Assembly (NCBI GenBank): GCA_002317575.1
Contig: DCIH01000004.1
Location: forward strand, 1 to 21,024
Source: Verrucomicrobia bacterium UBA1731
Lineage (GTDB): Bacteria; Verrucomicrobiota; Kiritimatiellia; RFP12; UBA1067
DNA length: 21,024 nt
Direction: 5' to 3'
Each line of letters begins with the position of its first letter. The first letter of the stretch is position 1. The translations under genes were made by a program, and so were the position numbers. Below, piece after piece: positions 12,191 to 19,555 of the stretch. The notes under the pieces were generated by a model. That model ran no database searches and was not told the DNA's origin. It saw nothing but the letters and a program-made list of their open reading frames with translations.

Positions 12191-13164
12191 TCTTTTCCGC
12201 CTGCGTTCGCCGCGCGCTCTTGCATCGCCGCGTTCACGACCGGGTTGCTGGAAAAATGGCACGCGTTTGTGGAGGCGATGTCGATTGTCGTCTTGAACAC
12301 GATCTTGCCGCCAGACGCCTGCATCGTTTTGATTTTCCCGACTTGTTTCGTCGCCCGTGAAATCGAGTCGACCAATTTCACGACAGCCGCGCGCACGACG
12401 GACACGAACTTCGCGTTCTCTTCCAGCCCGTTCTGGACTTCCACCGTGTATTCCGATCCGTTGATTTTGACGCGGCAATCCTCCCACGTCGTGCGCTTGA
12501 TTTCGTCGTGGAGCCATTTCTCCGCCACCTTCGGGTTCCCGTTGCAGGCGACGCATTCTGCGTCCGTCTCCGCGTTGAAAGGAAGCACGACGTCGCCTTC
12601 CGCGTTCTCCGCAGTCGACGAGTTGATCGCGTGCTTGCGGTTGAATTCACGAATCGCGCGAAGGTTCATCACGCCTTTCTGCGTCCACTTGATCGGCATA
12701 TAGTTGTTTGTAGGGAAGCAGTCCTCGACCTCGTATGCCGCGTCGAGCTGACGGTCTGCCGTCTTCTTGTCGATCTTTCCGGCGCGCTCGAGCTTCACGA
12801 CGTAGTCCGTGAATTTATCGAGTTCTCGCTGGATCAAGAACGCGTCGTTGTGCGTTCCGTTCGCCGCCGTCGGCTCTCCCTGCTCCGCGTTCACGACGAC
12901 GTGATCCAGCCGGAACGACCTCGATATCATGGACGGCTCGTCGGCTTCTCCAGCGTCGGCCATTGTCGCCTCTTCCGAGATTGTATCGTCAGCCGCGCCG
13001 TCCGGCTCCAAGTCCGCGAACGCAACGAGCGCGGCGCTCGTCCCGTCTTCGCCTTCCGCACGGACGAACGCGCTCATCCCCTTCGTGGCGCAGACGACGC
13101 CGCTCTTGCCAGCGCCTTCGCCCGCCTTGATTTTCACCTTGTCGCCGATTGTGTATGTCGCCAT
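12187..13164 (-). CDS. Hypothetical 325-aa protein with KOW-like N-terminus
   Basis: Start at ATG 13164 behind AGGAGG. Residues 1-50 (ATYTIGDKVKIKAGEGAGKS then GVVCATKG) look like a small beta-barrel KOW/SH3 domain, related in style to the short protein at 7271. A flexible acidic part follows (about 50-85), then a longer mixed domain of unknown fold with FPTNNYMPIKWTQKGVMNLRA and CVACNGNPKVAEKWL. It sits between terminase and portal where Mu-type phages carry head genes, so a structural or packaging role is possible but unproven. No Mu gpF-like minor head protein motif was seen. Confidence 0.75.
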   Translation of the reverse strand: MATYTIGDKVKIKAGEGAGKSGVVCATKGMSAFVRAEGEDGTSAALVAFADLEPDGAADDTISEEATMADAGEADEPSMISRSFRLDHVVVNAEQGEPTAANGTHNDAFLIQRELDKFTDYVVKLERAGKIDKKTADRQLDAAYEVEDCFPTNNYMPIKWTQKGVMNLRAIREFNRKHAINSSTAENAEGDVVLPFNAETDAECVACNGNPKVAEKWLHDEIKRTTWEDCRVKINGSEYTVEVQNGLEENAKFVSVVRAAVVKLVDSISRATKQVGKIKTMQASGGKIVFKTTIDIASTNACHFSSNPVVNAAMQERAANAGGKE

Positions 13165-13178
13165 TACTTTTTCCTCCT

Positions 13179-13199
13179 GCGCTTGCCGTCGCGGTCAAA
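13179..13199 (-). repeat. Leader element copy, before the 325-aa gene
   Basis: Minus strand TTTGACC-N4-CGGCAAGCGC, 35 nt before the ATG at 13164. A second, ATTGACT-type copy lies 60 nt upstream (13240-13260). Confidence 0.6.
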
Positions 13200-13239
13200 C
13201 GCGAGCGCCAGTCCCGTTTCGGTTGCCCCGTTCCGCGCG

Positions 13240-13260
13240 AAGGTTGCCGCACAAGTCAAT
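13240..13260 (-). repeat. Leader element copy at the terminase stop
   Basis: Minus strand ATTGACT-N4-CGGCAACCTT. The TGA is the stop codon of the large terminase gene. It closely matches the copy at 18548-18568, which also contains a stop codon and also precedes a TTTGACC copy. Confidence 0.55.
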
Positions 13261-14569
13261 TCCACCCGCGCGAGAACGCCTTTGGCATCGGCACGACCTT
13301 TTTCACCTGCTCTCGCTTGATCCACGCCTCGGCCCCGTAGCGCGCGCCGTCGATGGTGTCGTCGTTTACCTTCGGATAGCCCTCTTTCACGTCGCCGTTG
13401 GCGTAGCGGTCGCTCTCGTATTTCGTGAATTCGTTTAGCGTGTATGGGCAACGCTTCGGGTGTATCACGATGCGTCTGCGCGTCTGCATCCAGCGCAGGC
13501 CCTCTTCGCGCCACCCGTTCGGGGACTTCCAGCACGGGCGCGTCCGCGCGAGTCCGTTCCTCTGCATCTCGGCGATGGCGAGATCTCCCGCGCGGTCTGC
13601 TATCACGTCCTTTTCGCCGAGCCCGCGCTTCACGGCCCATGCGATGATTTCGTCGAGGCGCGGCCCGAAATGGATCAGCTCGTCGAAGATGTACAGCGTC
13701 TGCGTCTTGGCGTCGTAAAGTTCGCCGATGGTTGTCGACGGGTGGTTCGTGAAGCCGAAGTCCTGCCCCCACGATTCCTCGACCGCGCCGGATGCGCGCA
13801 GGGCGTCGGGGTCGAATTCCTCGGCCACGACGTTGTCGAAAATTTCGCCGCCCGTTCCCGTCGCGACGCCCATCAGTTCCCACTCGTATCGCTTCGGGTC
13901 GGCCTTTTTGAGGTCTGCGGCGTCGTCGATGAACGTCTGCCCGATCCAGTCCGCGTGCCCGCCGCGCAGGACGTCGAGGTAGCTTGTGCGGTAAACGACG
14001 CGCCCGCGCTTCGGGCGCATGGCCTCCGCGTTCACCCAGTTGCTCTTGCTCTTCGGCGGGTTGAATGTGTAGATGCTCTGCCCGACCGGGCCTCCGCGAA
14101 TCACCGACTTGCGCACGCTCTCGAGTTCGTCTTTGCTGAACTGGTTGAGCTCTTCCATCCAAAGGAGGCCGTAGTATCCGTGCTGTGGCTTTTCGGACTT
14201 GACCTTCTCCGGGTCGTCGAGACCGTGGAACACGATGCTACGCCTGCCGTCGAAGGTCATCGTCATGCTCGTCGCGTTGATTTTCCACCGACGCTTGATC
14301 TGCAGTTCCGGGTTCAGCTCGTCGAGTTTGGCGATGGCGAACAGGCATTGGTTGAATACGGACGTGCGGACGTTCGTTTGGTACTTGCGCAGAACCATCG
14401 CGTTGAGGTCTTCGACGCCCATGACCATCGCCGAGACCATGTACCCGGCGACCGTGGACTTGATCGAGTTTCGCCCGCCGATCATCCAAAGTTCGCGCGC
14501 GTAGCCGGACGCGAAGTCGTCCCACGCGTCGTCGTATGGCTTCACGATCAAGTCGCAGAAGTTTCCCAT
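13256..14569 (-). CDS. terL: Terminase large subunit (437 aa)
   Basis: The DNA-packaging ATPase/nuclease of the phage, PBSX/Terminase_3-like. The Walker A variant GGRNSIKST lies at 31-39 and Walker B GLLWMEE at 134-140, followed by a coupling region with YTFNPPKSKSNWV (167-179). The C-terminal RNase H-like nuclease shows WGQDFGFTNHPST with D270, and DRAGD (325-329) carrying further acidic residues. Length is normal and the gene looks intact. Start at 14569; GGAGG lies about 12 nt upstream. It follows the HAD gene by 36 nt. Confidence 0.93.
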   Translation of the reverse strand: MGNFCDLIVKPYDDAWDDFASGYARELWMIGGRNSIKSTVAGYMVSAMVMGVEDLNAMVLRKYQTNVRTSVFNQCLFAIAKLDELNPELQIKRRWKINATSMTMTFDGRRSIVFHGLDDPEKVKSEKPQHGYYGLLWMEELNQFSKDELESVRKSVIRGGPVGQSIYTFNPPKSKSNWVNAEAMRPKRGRVVYRTSYLDVLRGGHADWIGQTFIDDAADLKKADPKRYEWELMGVATGTGGEIFDNVVAEEFDPDALRASGAVEESWGQDFGFTNHPSTTIGELYDAKTQTLYIFDELIHFGPRLDEIIAWAVKRGLGEKDVIADRAGDLAIAEMQRNGLARTRPCWKSPNGWREEGLRWMQTRRRIVIHPKRCPYTLNEFTKYESDRYANGDVKEGYPKVNDDTIDGARYGAEAWIKREQVKKVVPMPKAFSRGWN

Positions 14570-14605
14570 GCCGCTTGAGCGCCTCCCGCTTCGCCCGCCG
14601 ATCCG

Positions 14606-15220
14606 TCAGCGGCCCGCGCTGTCCGTTTCGCTCTTTCCTCGCGACACGGACTTCCGCCGTGCCGTTTTCACGCCTGCTCCGTCCGGGCGCGCCTTGACGG
14701 TCAGCACGCCGTCGCTTCCGCTCTTCCAGCCGAGACCCCACTTCTCCATCCGCTTTAGCAGGCGTTCCGCCTCCCTCTCGCCGAGTCCGTCGTTGCGTTC
14801 CACGCCCTGCGCCACGTCGTCGACGAGCATCACGCACCACGGGTCTTTCCGGCACGTCACGTCCGGCGTCCGTCCGCCGAGGTTTTCGGCGCACCAATCT
14901 TGGATCGGTTTGAGCGCGTCGCCGTATTCGACCCCGGCGAGCATCATGGATTCCGGGCTTACGCGCGCGGTCACGATCTTTATCCGCACGCCAGCGTCGA
15001 GCGCCGCGTTGGCGAGGGCGACCACGGACGGGACGGTTTCACCGATCTCGCCGTGCCCGCGCCACCCTTCGTGCCGCGCGAGCGTCCCGTCGAGGTCGAA
15101 ACCGACCCACGGGCGTTGCGTCTTCATCGCCTCCAGCCACAGTTCGCCTTCGCGCCGTCCCGCCTCTATGGCCAGTCCGCTCGAAAAGACGGGAACGGTT
15201 CTGCGTCCGCGTCCGATCAT
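14606..15220 (-). CDS. HAD-superfamily phosphatase (204 aa)
   Basis: Start at ATG 15220 overlaps the stop of the ParB/methylase gene (ATGA), with GGGGAGC in front; Met32 (MKTQRPWVGF) is an alternative start and would place the catalytic motif near the N-terminus as usual. HAD motifs are complete: FDLDGT (nucleophile D42, D44), IVTAR (82-86), a conserved Lys region (RKDPW, about 124) and LVDDVA (132-137). The fold resembles phage polynucleotide-kinase 3'-phosphatase and nucleotidase domains; no kinase domain is present. The C-terminus is basic and low complexity. Substrate unknown. Confidence 0.8.
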   Translation of the reverse strand: MIGRGRRTVPVFSSGLAIEAGRREGELWLEAMKTQRPWVGFDLDGTLARHEGWRGHGEIGETVPSVVALANAALDAGVRIKIVTARVSPESMMLAGVEYGDALKPIQDWCAENLGGRTPDVTCRKDPWCVMLVDDVAQGVERNDGLGEREAERLLKRMEKWGLGWKSGSDGVLTVKARPDGAGVKTARRKSVSRGKSETDSAGR

Positions 15221-16395
15221 TTCTGCTCCCCATTTCTGCGCTTCAGCTCCGGCGCTTTCCCGGTTTCCGCCTCGAGGCGCGCCAACGCCACGGACGCCTT
15301 GCGCGGATCGGCCTCCAAAACGACGCACGTGCGGTTTGTCCGCGCCGCCGCCACCGCCGTCGTGCCCCATCCTCCCCACGGATCGACGACCACGTCCTTT
15401 ACGGAGCACGAGTTTCGGATGAGGTAGACAGCCGCCGCGATGGGCGTGGCTCCGCTCGCGTCGGCGCGTGGCCGGAAGTCCATCACCGTCGTCTGCTTGC
15501 GATCCGTGCGCCACTTGTGCGCGGCCCCGTCTTTCCACCCGTAGAGGCACGGGAAGTGAGCCCGAGCGTACCGCGAGCCGTTTTCTGCGGCTTTCGCGGC
15601 ACCGCCGCTCTTGACGAAATCCCACACGAGGCACTCGCGCACCTGCAGTCCGGCGTCCATCGCCGCGCCGCGCGCCTCGTATCCGTCGGCGTCTTCGTAG
15701 AACGCGTAGAATGCCGCGCCGTCCGCCATCGCCCCTGCCGCCGTGGAGAACGCCTTGGCGATGGACGCGCGCGCTTCTTCTCCCGTGGCATGGGCGTCCA
15801 TGCGCGGAATCGCGCACACCATCGCGTTCGCACGTTTCGCCTTCGCGGCCTTCATGGCGGCGGCCAGCGCGTCTGCGTCATCCGGCTCCGCGCACGCAAC
15901 GACCTGTCCGCCGACCTTCCACACGTCGCCCGCGAGGACTTCCGGCCCGTCTCCGCGCCCCGTGAAGTCGAAGGCGTCTTCCTCGGTTGACGCGTTCGGC
16001 TCCGGGTTCAGCTCGTCGCTGGTGAATCCGTAGACGCCGAAGTCGAATTCCGGGAGCGCGGCCACCTCCTTTTGGAGGAGGTCTTCGTCCCACGTCGAAA
16101 GTTCGGATATCTTGTTGTCGGCCACGCGCCGCGCGCGGATCAGTTCCGGCGGGAGGTCGTCGTCCACAACGACGGGGACTTCCTTGACGCCGAGCTTCAT
16201 CGCCGCGAGCCGACGCGTGTGGCCGCACACGATGACGCCATCCTTGTCCACTTCGATGGCACCGCGAAAGCCGAACCGCTTGATGCTTTCCGCGCACGCG
16301 TCCACGGCTGGCGAGTTGTCTCGCGGGTTTTTGTCGTATGGTATCAGCCGTTCGACGGGCCAGTATTCGATTTTCTGCTTGTCTTCAGCCGTCAT
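15217..16395 (-). CDS. ParB-like nuclease domain fused to a degenerate DNA adenine methylase (392 aa)
   Basis: Residues 8-100 are a ParB/Srx-type domain: VERLIPYDKNPRDN (14-27), GHTRRLAAMKLG (58-69), VADNKISE (91-98). Residues about 155-385 align in style with N6-adenine methylases of Mu-type phages: YAFYEDADGYEARGA, CLYGWKDGAAHKW (283-295) and DRKQTTVMDF. However, the catalytic DPPY is replaced by AIPR (195-198), and the SAM-binding DPFGGSG is altered to DPWGGWG (338-344). The methylase half may therefore be inactive or changed. The gene is coupled by ATGA to the HAD gene downstream. Confidence 0.85.
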   Translation of the reverse strand: MTAEDKQKIEYWPVERLIPYDKNPRDNSPAVDACAESIKRFGFRGAIEVDKDGVIVCGHTRRLAAMKLGVKEVPVVVDDDLPPELIRARRVADNKISELSTWDEDLLQKEVAALPEFDFGVYGFTSDELNPEPNASTEEDAFDFTGRGDGPEVLAGDVWKVGGQVVACAEPDDADALAAAMKAAKAKRANAMVCAIPRMDAHATGEEARASIAKAFSTAAGAMADGAAFYAFYEDADGYEARGAAMDAGLQVRECLVWDFVKSGGAAKAAENGSRYARAHFPCLYGWKDGAAHKWRTDRKQTTVMDFRPRADASGATPIAAAVYLIRNSCSVKDVVVDPWGGWGTTAVAAARTNRTCVVLEADPRKASVALARLEAETGKAPELKRRNGEQK

Positions 16396-16652
16396 GTCTT
16401 CGGCTCCTTTGCCTTGGTTGTCGTGTCGAAAAAGGCGCGGGGGCTTGACCGACCTCCGCTTGGGCCATTTCCATCGCGCTCCGCCATGATGTGCGGGTCG
16501 CTCTGTGCCCGCCGACCAGAAGATTGGAAGGTCGGGTGGTTACGGAGCGCGTTACGATGGCGCGGGCGCTCGGCGAGGCAAACACGGACACCAACCGAAA
16601 ACCCCGCCGGGCGTCTTTTTTCATTGGTTGAAATCTTGATCGCTTCGGGCAT
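16392..16652 (-). CDS. Possible small basic protein (86 aa)
   Basis: ATG 16652 lies five nucleotides after the stop of the small-terminase-like gene, with GGAGG ten nucleotides upstream. The frame ends in a TGA that overlaps the ATG of the ParB/methylase gene (ATGA). This junction pattern favours a real gene. The protein (MPEAIKISTNEKRRPAGF onward) is basic, has no recognisable domain, and its codon pattern is less convincing than its neighbours. If it is not a gene, the 260 nt hold only an imperfect hairpin with CCGACC/GGTCGG arms. Confidence 0.4.
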   Translation of the reverse strand: MPEAIKISTNEKRRPAGFSVGVRVCLAERPRHRNALRNHPTFQSSGRRAQSDPHIMAERDGNGPSGGRSSPRAFFDTTTKAKEPKT

Positions 16653-16657
16653 TTTCG

Positions 16658-17182
16658 CTACGCCTCCGCGTTTCCTCCAACGGACGGCTCCGTGGCGCTT
16701 CCGCCGTCTTCGGCGTCCGTTTGGCCGTCCAAAAGTTCGGCGGCGTCCTTGGCCCGTTCTTCGGCCTGTTGCGCGAGGAGCGCTCCCGACCTTTCCGGGT
16801 TGAAAAGCCCGAGCACCACGGGCGGCGGCGGCGTCTCGTCGACGAATGTGTCGGCTGGCTTCTCGCCAACCGTGTCACGCAGAAAGGTCGCCGCGTTCGT
16901 GTCGCCCTTCATCGCCCTTTTGAACACGCCGAGGTTAACGAGGTCGATCCCAGTAGGGTCGCCCTTGATGCCGAAGAACGTCAGCTGATCCTTGGCCTGC
17001 TGGTAGAACGGGGAGCGCTTGTCGACCCGCCCTTCGAGAATCGCTTTTATCGTTTCGCGGAACGTTTTGGCCGCTTTTCTTTTAACGCCCGAAGCCCGCC
17101 CCGCTTTTCGGGCGTTCGCCCTTCTTTCTTCGGGCGTTCTCTCGGAGTTCGGCACGAGATTGTCCATGTTTCCGCGAGGCAT
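16658..17182 (-). CDS. Small-terminase-like / DUF5681-type protein (174 aa)
   Basis: Start at ATG 17182 behind AAGGAGAT. The N-terminus (NLVPNSERTPEERRANARKA then GRASGVKRKAAKTFRETIKAI) and the later GDTNAATFLRDTVGEKP match a class of phage proteins found upstream of the large terminase and regarded as small-terminase-like DNA-binding proteins. The C-terminus is acidic and low complexity. Its place a few genes before terL supports a role in packaging-site recognition. The assignment is by pattern and context. Confidence 0.7.
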   Translation of the reverse strand: MPRGNMDNLVPNSERTPEERRANARKAGRASGVKRKAAKTFRETIKAILEGRVDKRSPFYQQAKDQLTFFGIKGDPTGIDLVNLGVFKRAMKGDTNAATFLRDTVGEKPADTFVDETPPPPVVLGLFNPERSGALLAQQAEERAKDAAELLDGQTDAEDGGSATEPSVGGNAEA

Positions 17183-17232
17183 CGTCTATCTCCTTTTTCT
17201 TCGCCTTTGCCGCATCGTTTTCGATGTTTCAG

Positions 17233-17261
17233 TTGACAAACTTTCGGAATGGTGCTATTTT
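17233..17261 (+). promoter_or_regulatory. Near-consensus plus-strand promoter
   Basis: TTGACA (17233-17238), a 17-nt spacer, then TATTTT (17256-17261) with TGC in front (extended -10). It is the best sigma70-type match seen in the window, but it points against the operon. No convincing plus-strand gene follows, so an antisense or regulatory transcript would be the product. Confidence 0.5.
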
Positions 17262-17383
17262 GTCTTTCGCGCGTGCGCGTTTGATGTCACTTGCCAGCGC
17301 CGTCCGTGCGCCGCTTTCGTGTGCAGGCCATTCTCCACGCGCCGCGTCCCGCCCTTCTTCTTTTCGCGCGGTTCGCCCTGCAT
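17255..17383 (-). CDS. Possible small basic protein (42 aa)
   Basis: ATG 17383 to TAG 17255, encoding MQGEPREKKKGGTRRVENGL and a further basic stretch. It fills the gap between the 55-aa gene and the small-terminase-like gene. The ribosome-binding site is weak (GGGAAAAG, distant), and its end overlaps the plus-strand promoter. Many short basic phage proteins look like this, but support is limited. Confidence 0.3.
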   Translation of the reverse strand: MQGEPREKKKGGTRRVENGLHTKAAHGRRWQVTSNAHARKTK

Positions 17384-17399
17384 CTTGCGGCTTTTCCCG

Positions 17400-17567
17400 T
17401 CACGCGCGCTTTCCGTTCGCGGATCGGCGGCGGAGTTCCCTTGCGGCGGCGGTTCCGTAGCGCGTCGAATCGACGAGCTTCTCGAGGTTTTCGTTTGAGT
17501 CCCATCGGACGGAGCGGTTGACGGAGATCGATTTCCGGCGCTTTGCGAAGTTGACGGCGTTCATCAT
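17400..17567 (-). CDS. Small basic protein (55 aa)
   Basis: Start at ATG 17567 (a second ATG follows directly) with AAGGAACAG in front. It encodes MMNAVNFAKRRKSISVNRSV followed by a short acidic helix and a basic tail. The long leader back to the helix-turn-helix gene (17568-17651) holds palindrome copy D and three spaced AACAAC words in an A-rich, probably unstructured region. The composition could suit a small DNA-binding protein such as a ribbon-helix-helix type, but no motif is definite. Confidence 0.5.
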   Translation of the reverse strand: MMNAVNFAKRRKSISVNRSVRWDSNENLEKLVDSTRYGTAAARELRRRSANGKRA

Positions 17568-17629
17568 GGTCTGCTGTTCCTTGTTTCTGTAGGTTGTTTT
17601 CCGTTGTTTTTGTGGGTTGTTTCCGCCTA

Positions 17630-17647
17630 CGCGCGGGTGTCCGCGCG
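17630..17647. repeat. GC palindrome copy D
   Basis: CGCGCGG-GTGT-CCGCGCG on the plus strand, the exact reverse complement of copies A and B. It lies just past the stop of the helix-turn-helix gene and upstream of the 55-aa gene, more than 13 kb from the other copies. Confidence 0.8.
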
Positions 17648-17656
17648 CGGGTCAAA
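17636..17656 (-). repeat. Leader element copy overlapping palindrome D
   Basis: Minus strand TTTGACC-N6-CGG. The TGA is the stop of the helix-turn-helix gene. The second half merges into GC palindrome copy D, so the two repeat families meet here. Confidence 0.4.
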
Positions 17657-18461
17657 AAATTGAGAAGAGGTCGTCTTGGACGAAATGGTCTCTGCGGACG
17701 CCTCTTTTGGCCCCGCCCGCGCCTGCTCTGCGCATCCCGGAAATGGTGGCGGTCACGACCTTGTTCCGGCGGCACATTTTGAGGAGTCGCGCCCACACGA
17801 CCTGTTTCGTGAGCCCGAGCGCCTTGGCGGTCTGCACCATGTCCATGCCGTGGTAGACGCACTTGAAGATGAGGAGGTCTGTGTCCTCGATGGCCATCAA
17901 GTTGGCGAGTATTCTGCGTAGCGCGCCTTCGACGGACACGCGGAACTGTCTGTTGTGGTTTTCGGCGACCGTCTTCGTCATCGGCTGTGCGTCGTAGTCC
18001 ACGGCGTCAGATCCCGTTTCGAGACCGCCACGGAAGAACGCATCCTCTGCGGCTCTTGCGCGGTTCGTCTTTCCGCCGTTTCCGATGCCTTCGTTGTACA
18101 CGAATTCTCCGGGCATCGGCAGATCCTCGAGGTGGACGTATGAAATGCCGCAGTTGGATTCTTCCGCAGGGCCTTGGCACGTGCAACAGACGGGGTGCGC
18201 CTTGCCGGAGTACTTGCACTTGTGGCACGAGCGCGGGCCGACGATGGGGCCGTCGCAAATGGAACACCGCCTGTCGTTTGTCCCTGCGAGAGGACAGTTC
18301 GCTTCTGCGCAGGCGCGGTCTTTAGCGGCCTTCGTGGCGTACTTCTGCTTGCACGGGCGCACGCGCGTCCGCCGTTCGTCCGCTTCCGCTTCTGCGCACG
18401 GCGTCGTGATCGAGTCCGTCTCGCCGTCCGCTTCGTCGAATCTGTCTGTTTCGTCATTCAT
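17652..18461 (-). CDS. Cysteine-rich protein with C-terminal helix-turn-helix (269 aa)
   Basis: Start at ATG 18461 behind GGGGGAACGC. After an acidic N-terminus, residues 51-104 contain eleven cysteines with CSIC (66-69), CHKC (79-82) and CCTC (92-95) knuckles, suggesting two or three zinc sites. Residues about 195-233 (TDLLIFKCVYHGMDMVQTAK then ALGLTKQVVWARLLKMCRRN) resemble a helix-turn-helix of the sigma-region-4/TrfB type. It may be a transcription activator or DNA-binding regulator of the late genes. No sigma region 2 is present, so it is not a full sigma factor. Stop overlaps a TTTGACC element. Confidence 0.75.
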   Translation of the reverse strand: MNDETDRFDEADGETDSITTPCAEAEADERRTRVRPCKQKYATKAAKDRACAEANCPLAGTNDRRCSICDGPIVGPRSCHKCKYSGKAHPVCCTCQGPAEESNCGISYVHLEDLPMPGEFVYNEGIGNGGKTNRARAAEDAFFRGGLETGSDAVDYDAQPMTKTVAENHNRQFRVSVEGALRRILANLMAIEDTDLLIFKCVYHGMDMVQTAKALGLTKQVVWARLLKMCRRNKVVTATISGMRRAGAGGAKRGVRRDHFVQDDLFSIF

Positions 18462-18505
18462 GTCTTGCGTTCCCCCGTTTTCCGTTGTGCCGTTTCACGC
18501 TTTTA

Positions 18506-18528
18506 GGCCATTCCGCTGGTCGGTCAAA
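18506..18528 (-). repeat. Leader element copy, before the helix-turn-helix gene
   Basis: Minus strand TTTGACC-N6-CGGAATGGCC (spacer two nucleotides longer than usual), 68 nt before the ATG at 18461. An ATTGACT-type copy lies 40 nt upstream. Confidence 0.45.
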
Positions 18529-18547
18529 CCGACGGACGCCCTCGCGC

Positions 18548-18568
18548 GAAGTCGCCGCGCCAGTCAAT
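18548..18568 (-). repeat. Leader element copy at the RusA stop
   Basis: Minus strand ATTGACT-N4-CGGCGACTTC. The TGA is the stop of the RusA gene. It matches the terminase-stop copy (13240-13260) and continues with the shared TTCGCGCG. Confidence 0.55.
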
Positions 18569-19073
18569 TCGCCTTTTTCGCCGTATCTTTCGCCTCCGCT
18601 TCGTGGGTCATGTCGAATTCCGCGTCGTCTTCGCGCACGACGATCTCGATGCGCGGTTTCTTGAGCGTGTACCGTTTGGTTATGCACACCGTTGAAATGA
18701 GGCGGTCGTCTGCGAAGAGTCCGGCCTTGACGAGGGCGTCCTGCACAGACTTGAACCTGTTGTCCGCGTCGCCGTATCGGGCGGACGTCACGGGTGCGCC
18801 TTCGCGGCGCGCTTCGCGCTCCGCCTTGGACGCGCCCTTCGGGTATGCGAACAGGAACGCGCAGAAAACGGCCACGGGGCCGTCGCCGAACGCGGATCGG
18901 CAGGCGGCGGCGTACGGTCTTGCGAGGAATGCGACGGCGTTCTCGCCGCGCTGGACGCGTTTTTTGGTGAAGAACCGCACGCGTCCCGTCGCCCGGTTGA
19001 CGAACGCGCCCTTCTGCTGGGCGGTCGAAAGGACGGCAGGATCGAGGTCGAGCGTGAATGCGAGGTGTTGCAT
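18564..19073 (-). CDS. rusA: RusA-family Holliday junction resolvase (169 aa)
   Basis: Cuts four-way DNA junctions during phage recombination and before packaging. The RusA signature is clear: GDADNRFKSVQDALVKAGLF followed by ADDRL (101-125), with D102, D104, K108, D112, D122 and D123, and a following basic strand TKRYTLKKP. ATG 19073 is chosen (MQHLAFTLDLDPAV); a TTG at 19097 would overlap the previous stop but is less likely. GGAG lies 12 nt upstream. The C-terminus (about 150-169) is an acidic/Ala tail. It sits next to the ssDNA-binding protein gene, a typical recombination pair. Confidence 0.88.
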   Translation of the reverse strand: MQHLAFTLDLDPAVLSTAQQKGAFVNRATGRVRFFTKKRVQRGENAVAFLARPYAAACRSAFGDGPVAVFCAFLFAYPKGASKAEREARREGAPVTSARYGDADNRFKSVQDALVKAGLFADDRLISTVCITKRYTLKKPRIEIVVREDDAEFDMTHEAEAKDTAKKAN

Positions 19074-19093
19074 GGAGTCGTTTCGCTCCTGCG

Positions 19094-19483
19094 TCAAAAC
19101 GGGAGATCTTCCTGCTCGGCGGTATCGGTCGCTTTCGGATCCACGGCGTTCTGCACGCCCGCCGGGGCCGTGCCGTTCGGTACGGCGCGCGGGGATGGAG
19201 CGCCGTCGGCGTAGGAAACGTCGGCGCCCTTGAGCGAAACGTACCAGCGGTTCGGGTCTGCCTTCGACTGGTTCGCGTTAACGTAGAACCCGACCTTCAC
19301 GCGGTCGCCTTCGCGCAGTCCGTTGAGCTTCGCCTCGTCGGCCTTGAAAAAATCGAACACGGCGTTGTTCGGGCGCTCGCGGTTCGGGTCGTCGGCGACG
19401 AGGATCGTGCGCTTGGAGAATCCCGACGGAAAGGAAACGCGCTCGAAAATGCGGACGACGGTTCCCGTGAATTCGTATCTCAT
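19094..19483 (-). CDS. DUF3127-type OB-fold ssDNA-binding protein (129 aa)
   Basis: The N-terminal 80-90 residues (MRYEFTGTVVRIFE, FSKRTILVADDP, FDFFKADEAKLNGLREGDRV then KVGFYVNANQ) follow the DUF3127 OB-fold pattern. A flexible Pro/Ala linker leads to a terminal EQEDLPF, which mimics the acidic tip with which SSB proteins recruit partners. It probably coats single-stranded DNA during phage replication and recombination alongside RusA. Start at 19483 has AAAGGC in front. Both halves look intact. Confidence 0.82.
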   Translation of the reverse strand: MRYEFTGTVVRIFERVSFPSGFSKRTILVADDPNRERPNNAVFDFFKADEAKLNGLREGDRVKVGFYVNANQSKADPNRWYVSLKGADVSYADGAPSPRAVPNGTAPAGVQNAVDPKATDTAEQEDLPF

Positions 19484-19535
19484 GTTTGTCTTGCCTTTTG
19501 TCTTTTTTCGGTGTTTGTTGTTCGGTTGAAGATCT

Positions 19536-19555
19536 GACGCGAGCCGTCTCGCGTC
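19536..19555. repeat. Perfect 8-bp hairpin at the end of the broken gene
   Basis: GACGCGAG-CCGT-CTCGCGTC, a perfect inverted repeat just past the last codons of the interrupted gene. There is no U tract, so it is not a classical terminator. Confidence 0.5.

Noticed and set aside
13164..14162. Second minus-strand frame overlapping the terminase gene
   Set aside because: Arginine-rich and out of frame with the Walker and nuclease motifs of terL; no independent ribosome site.
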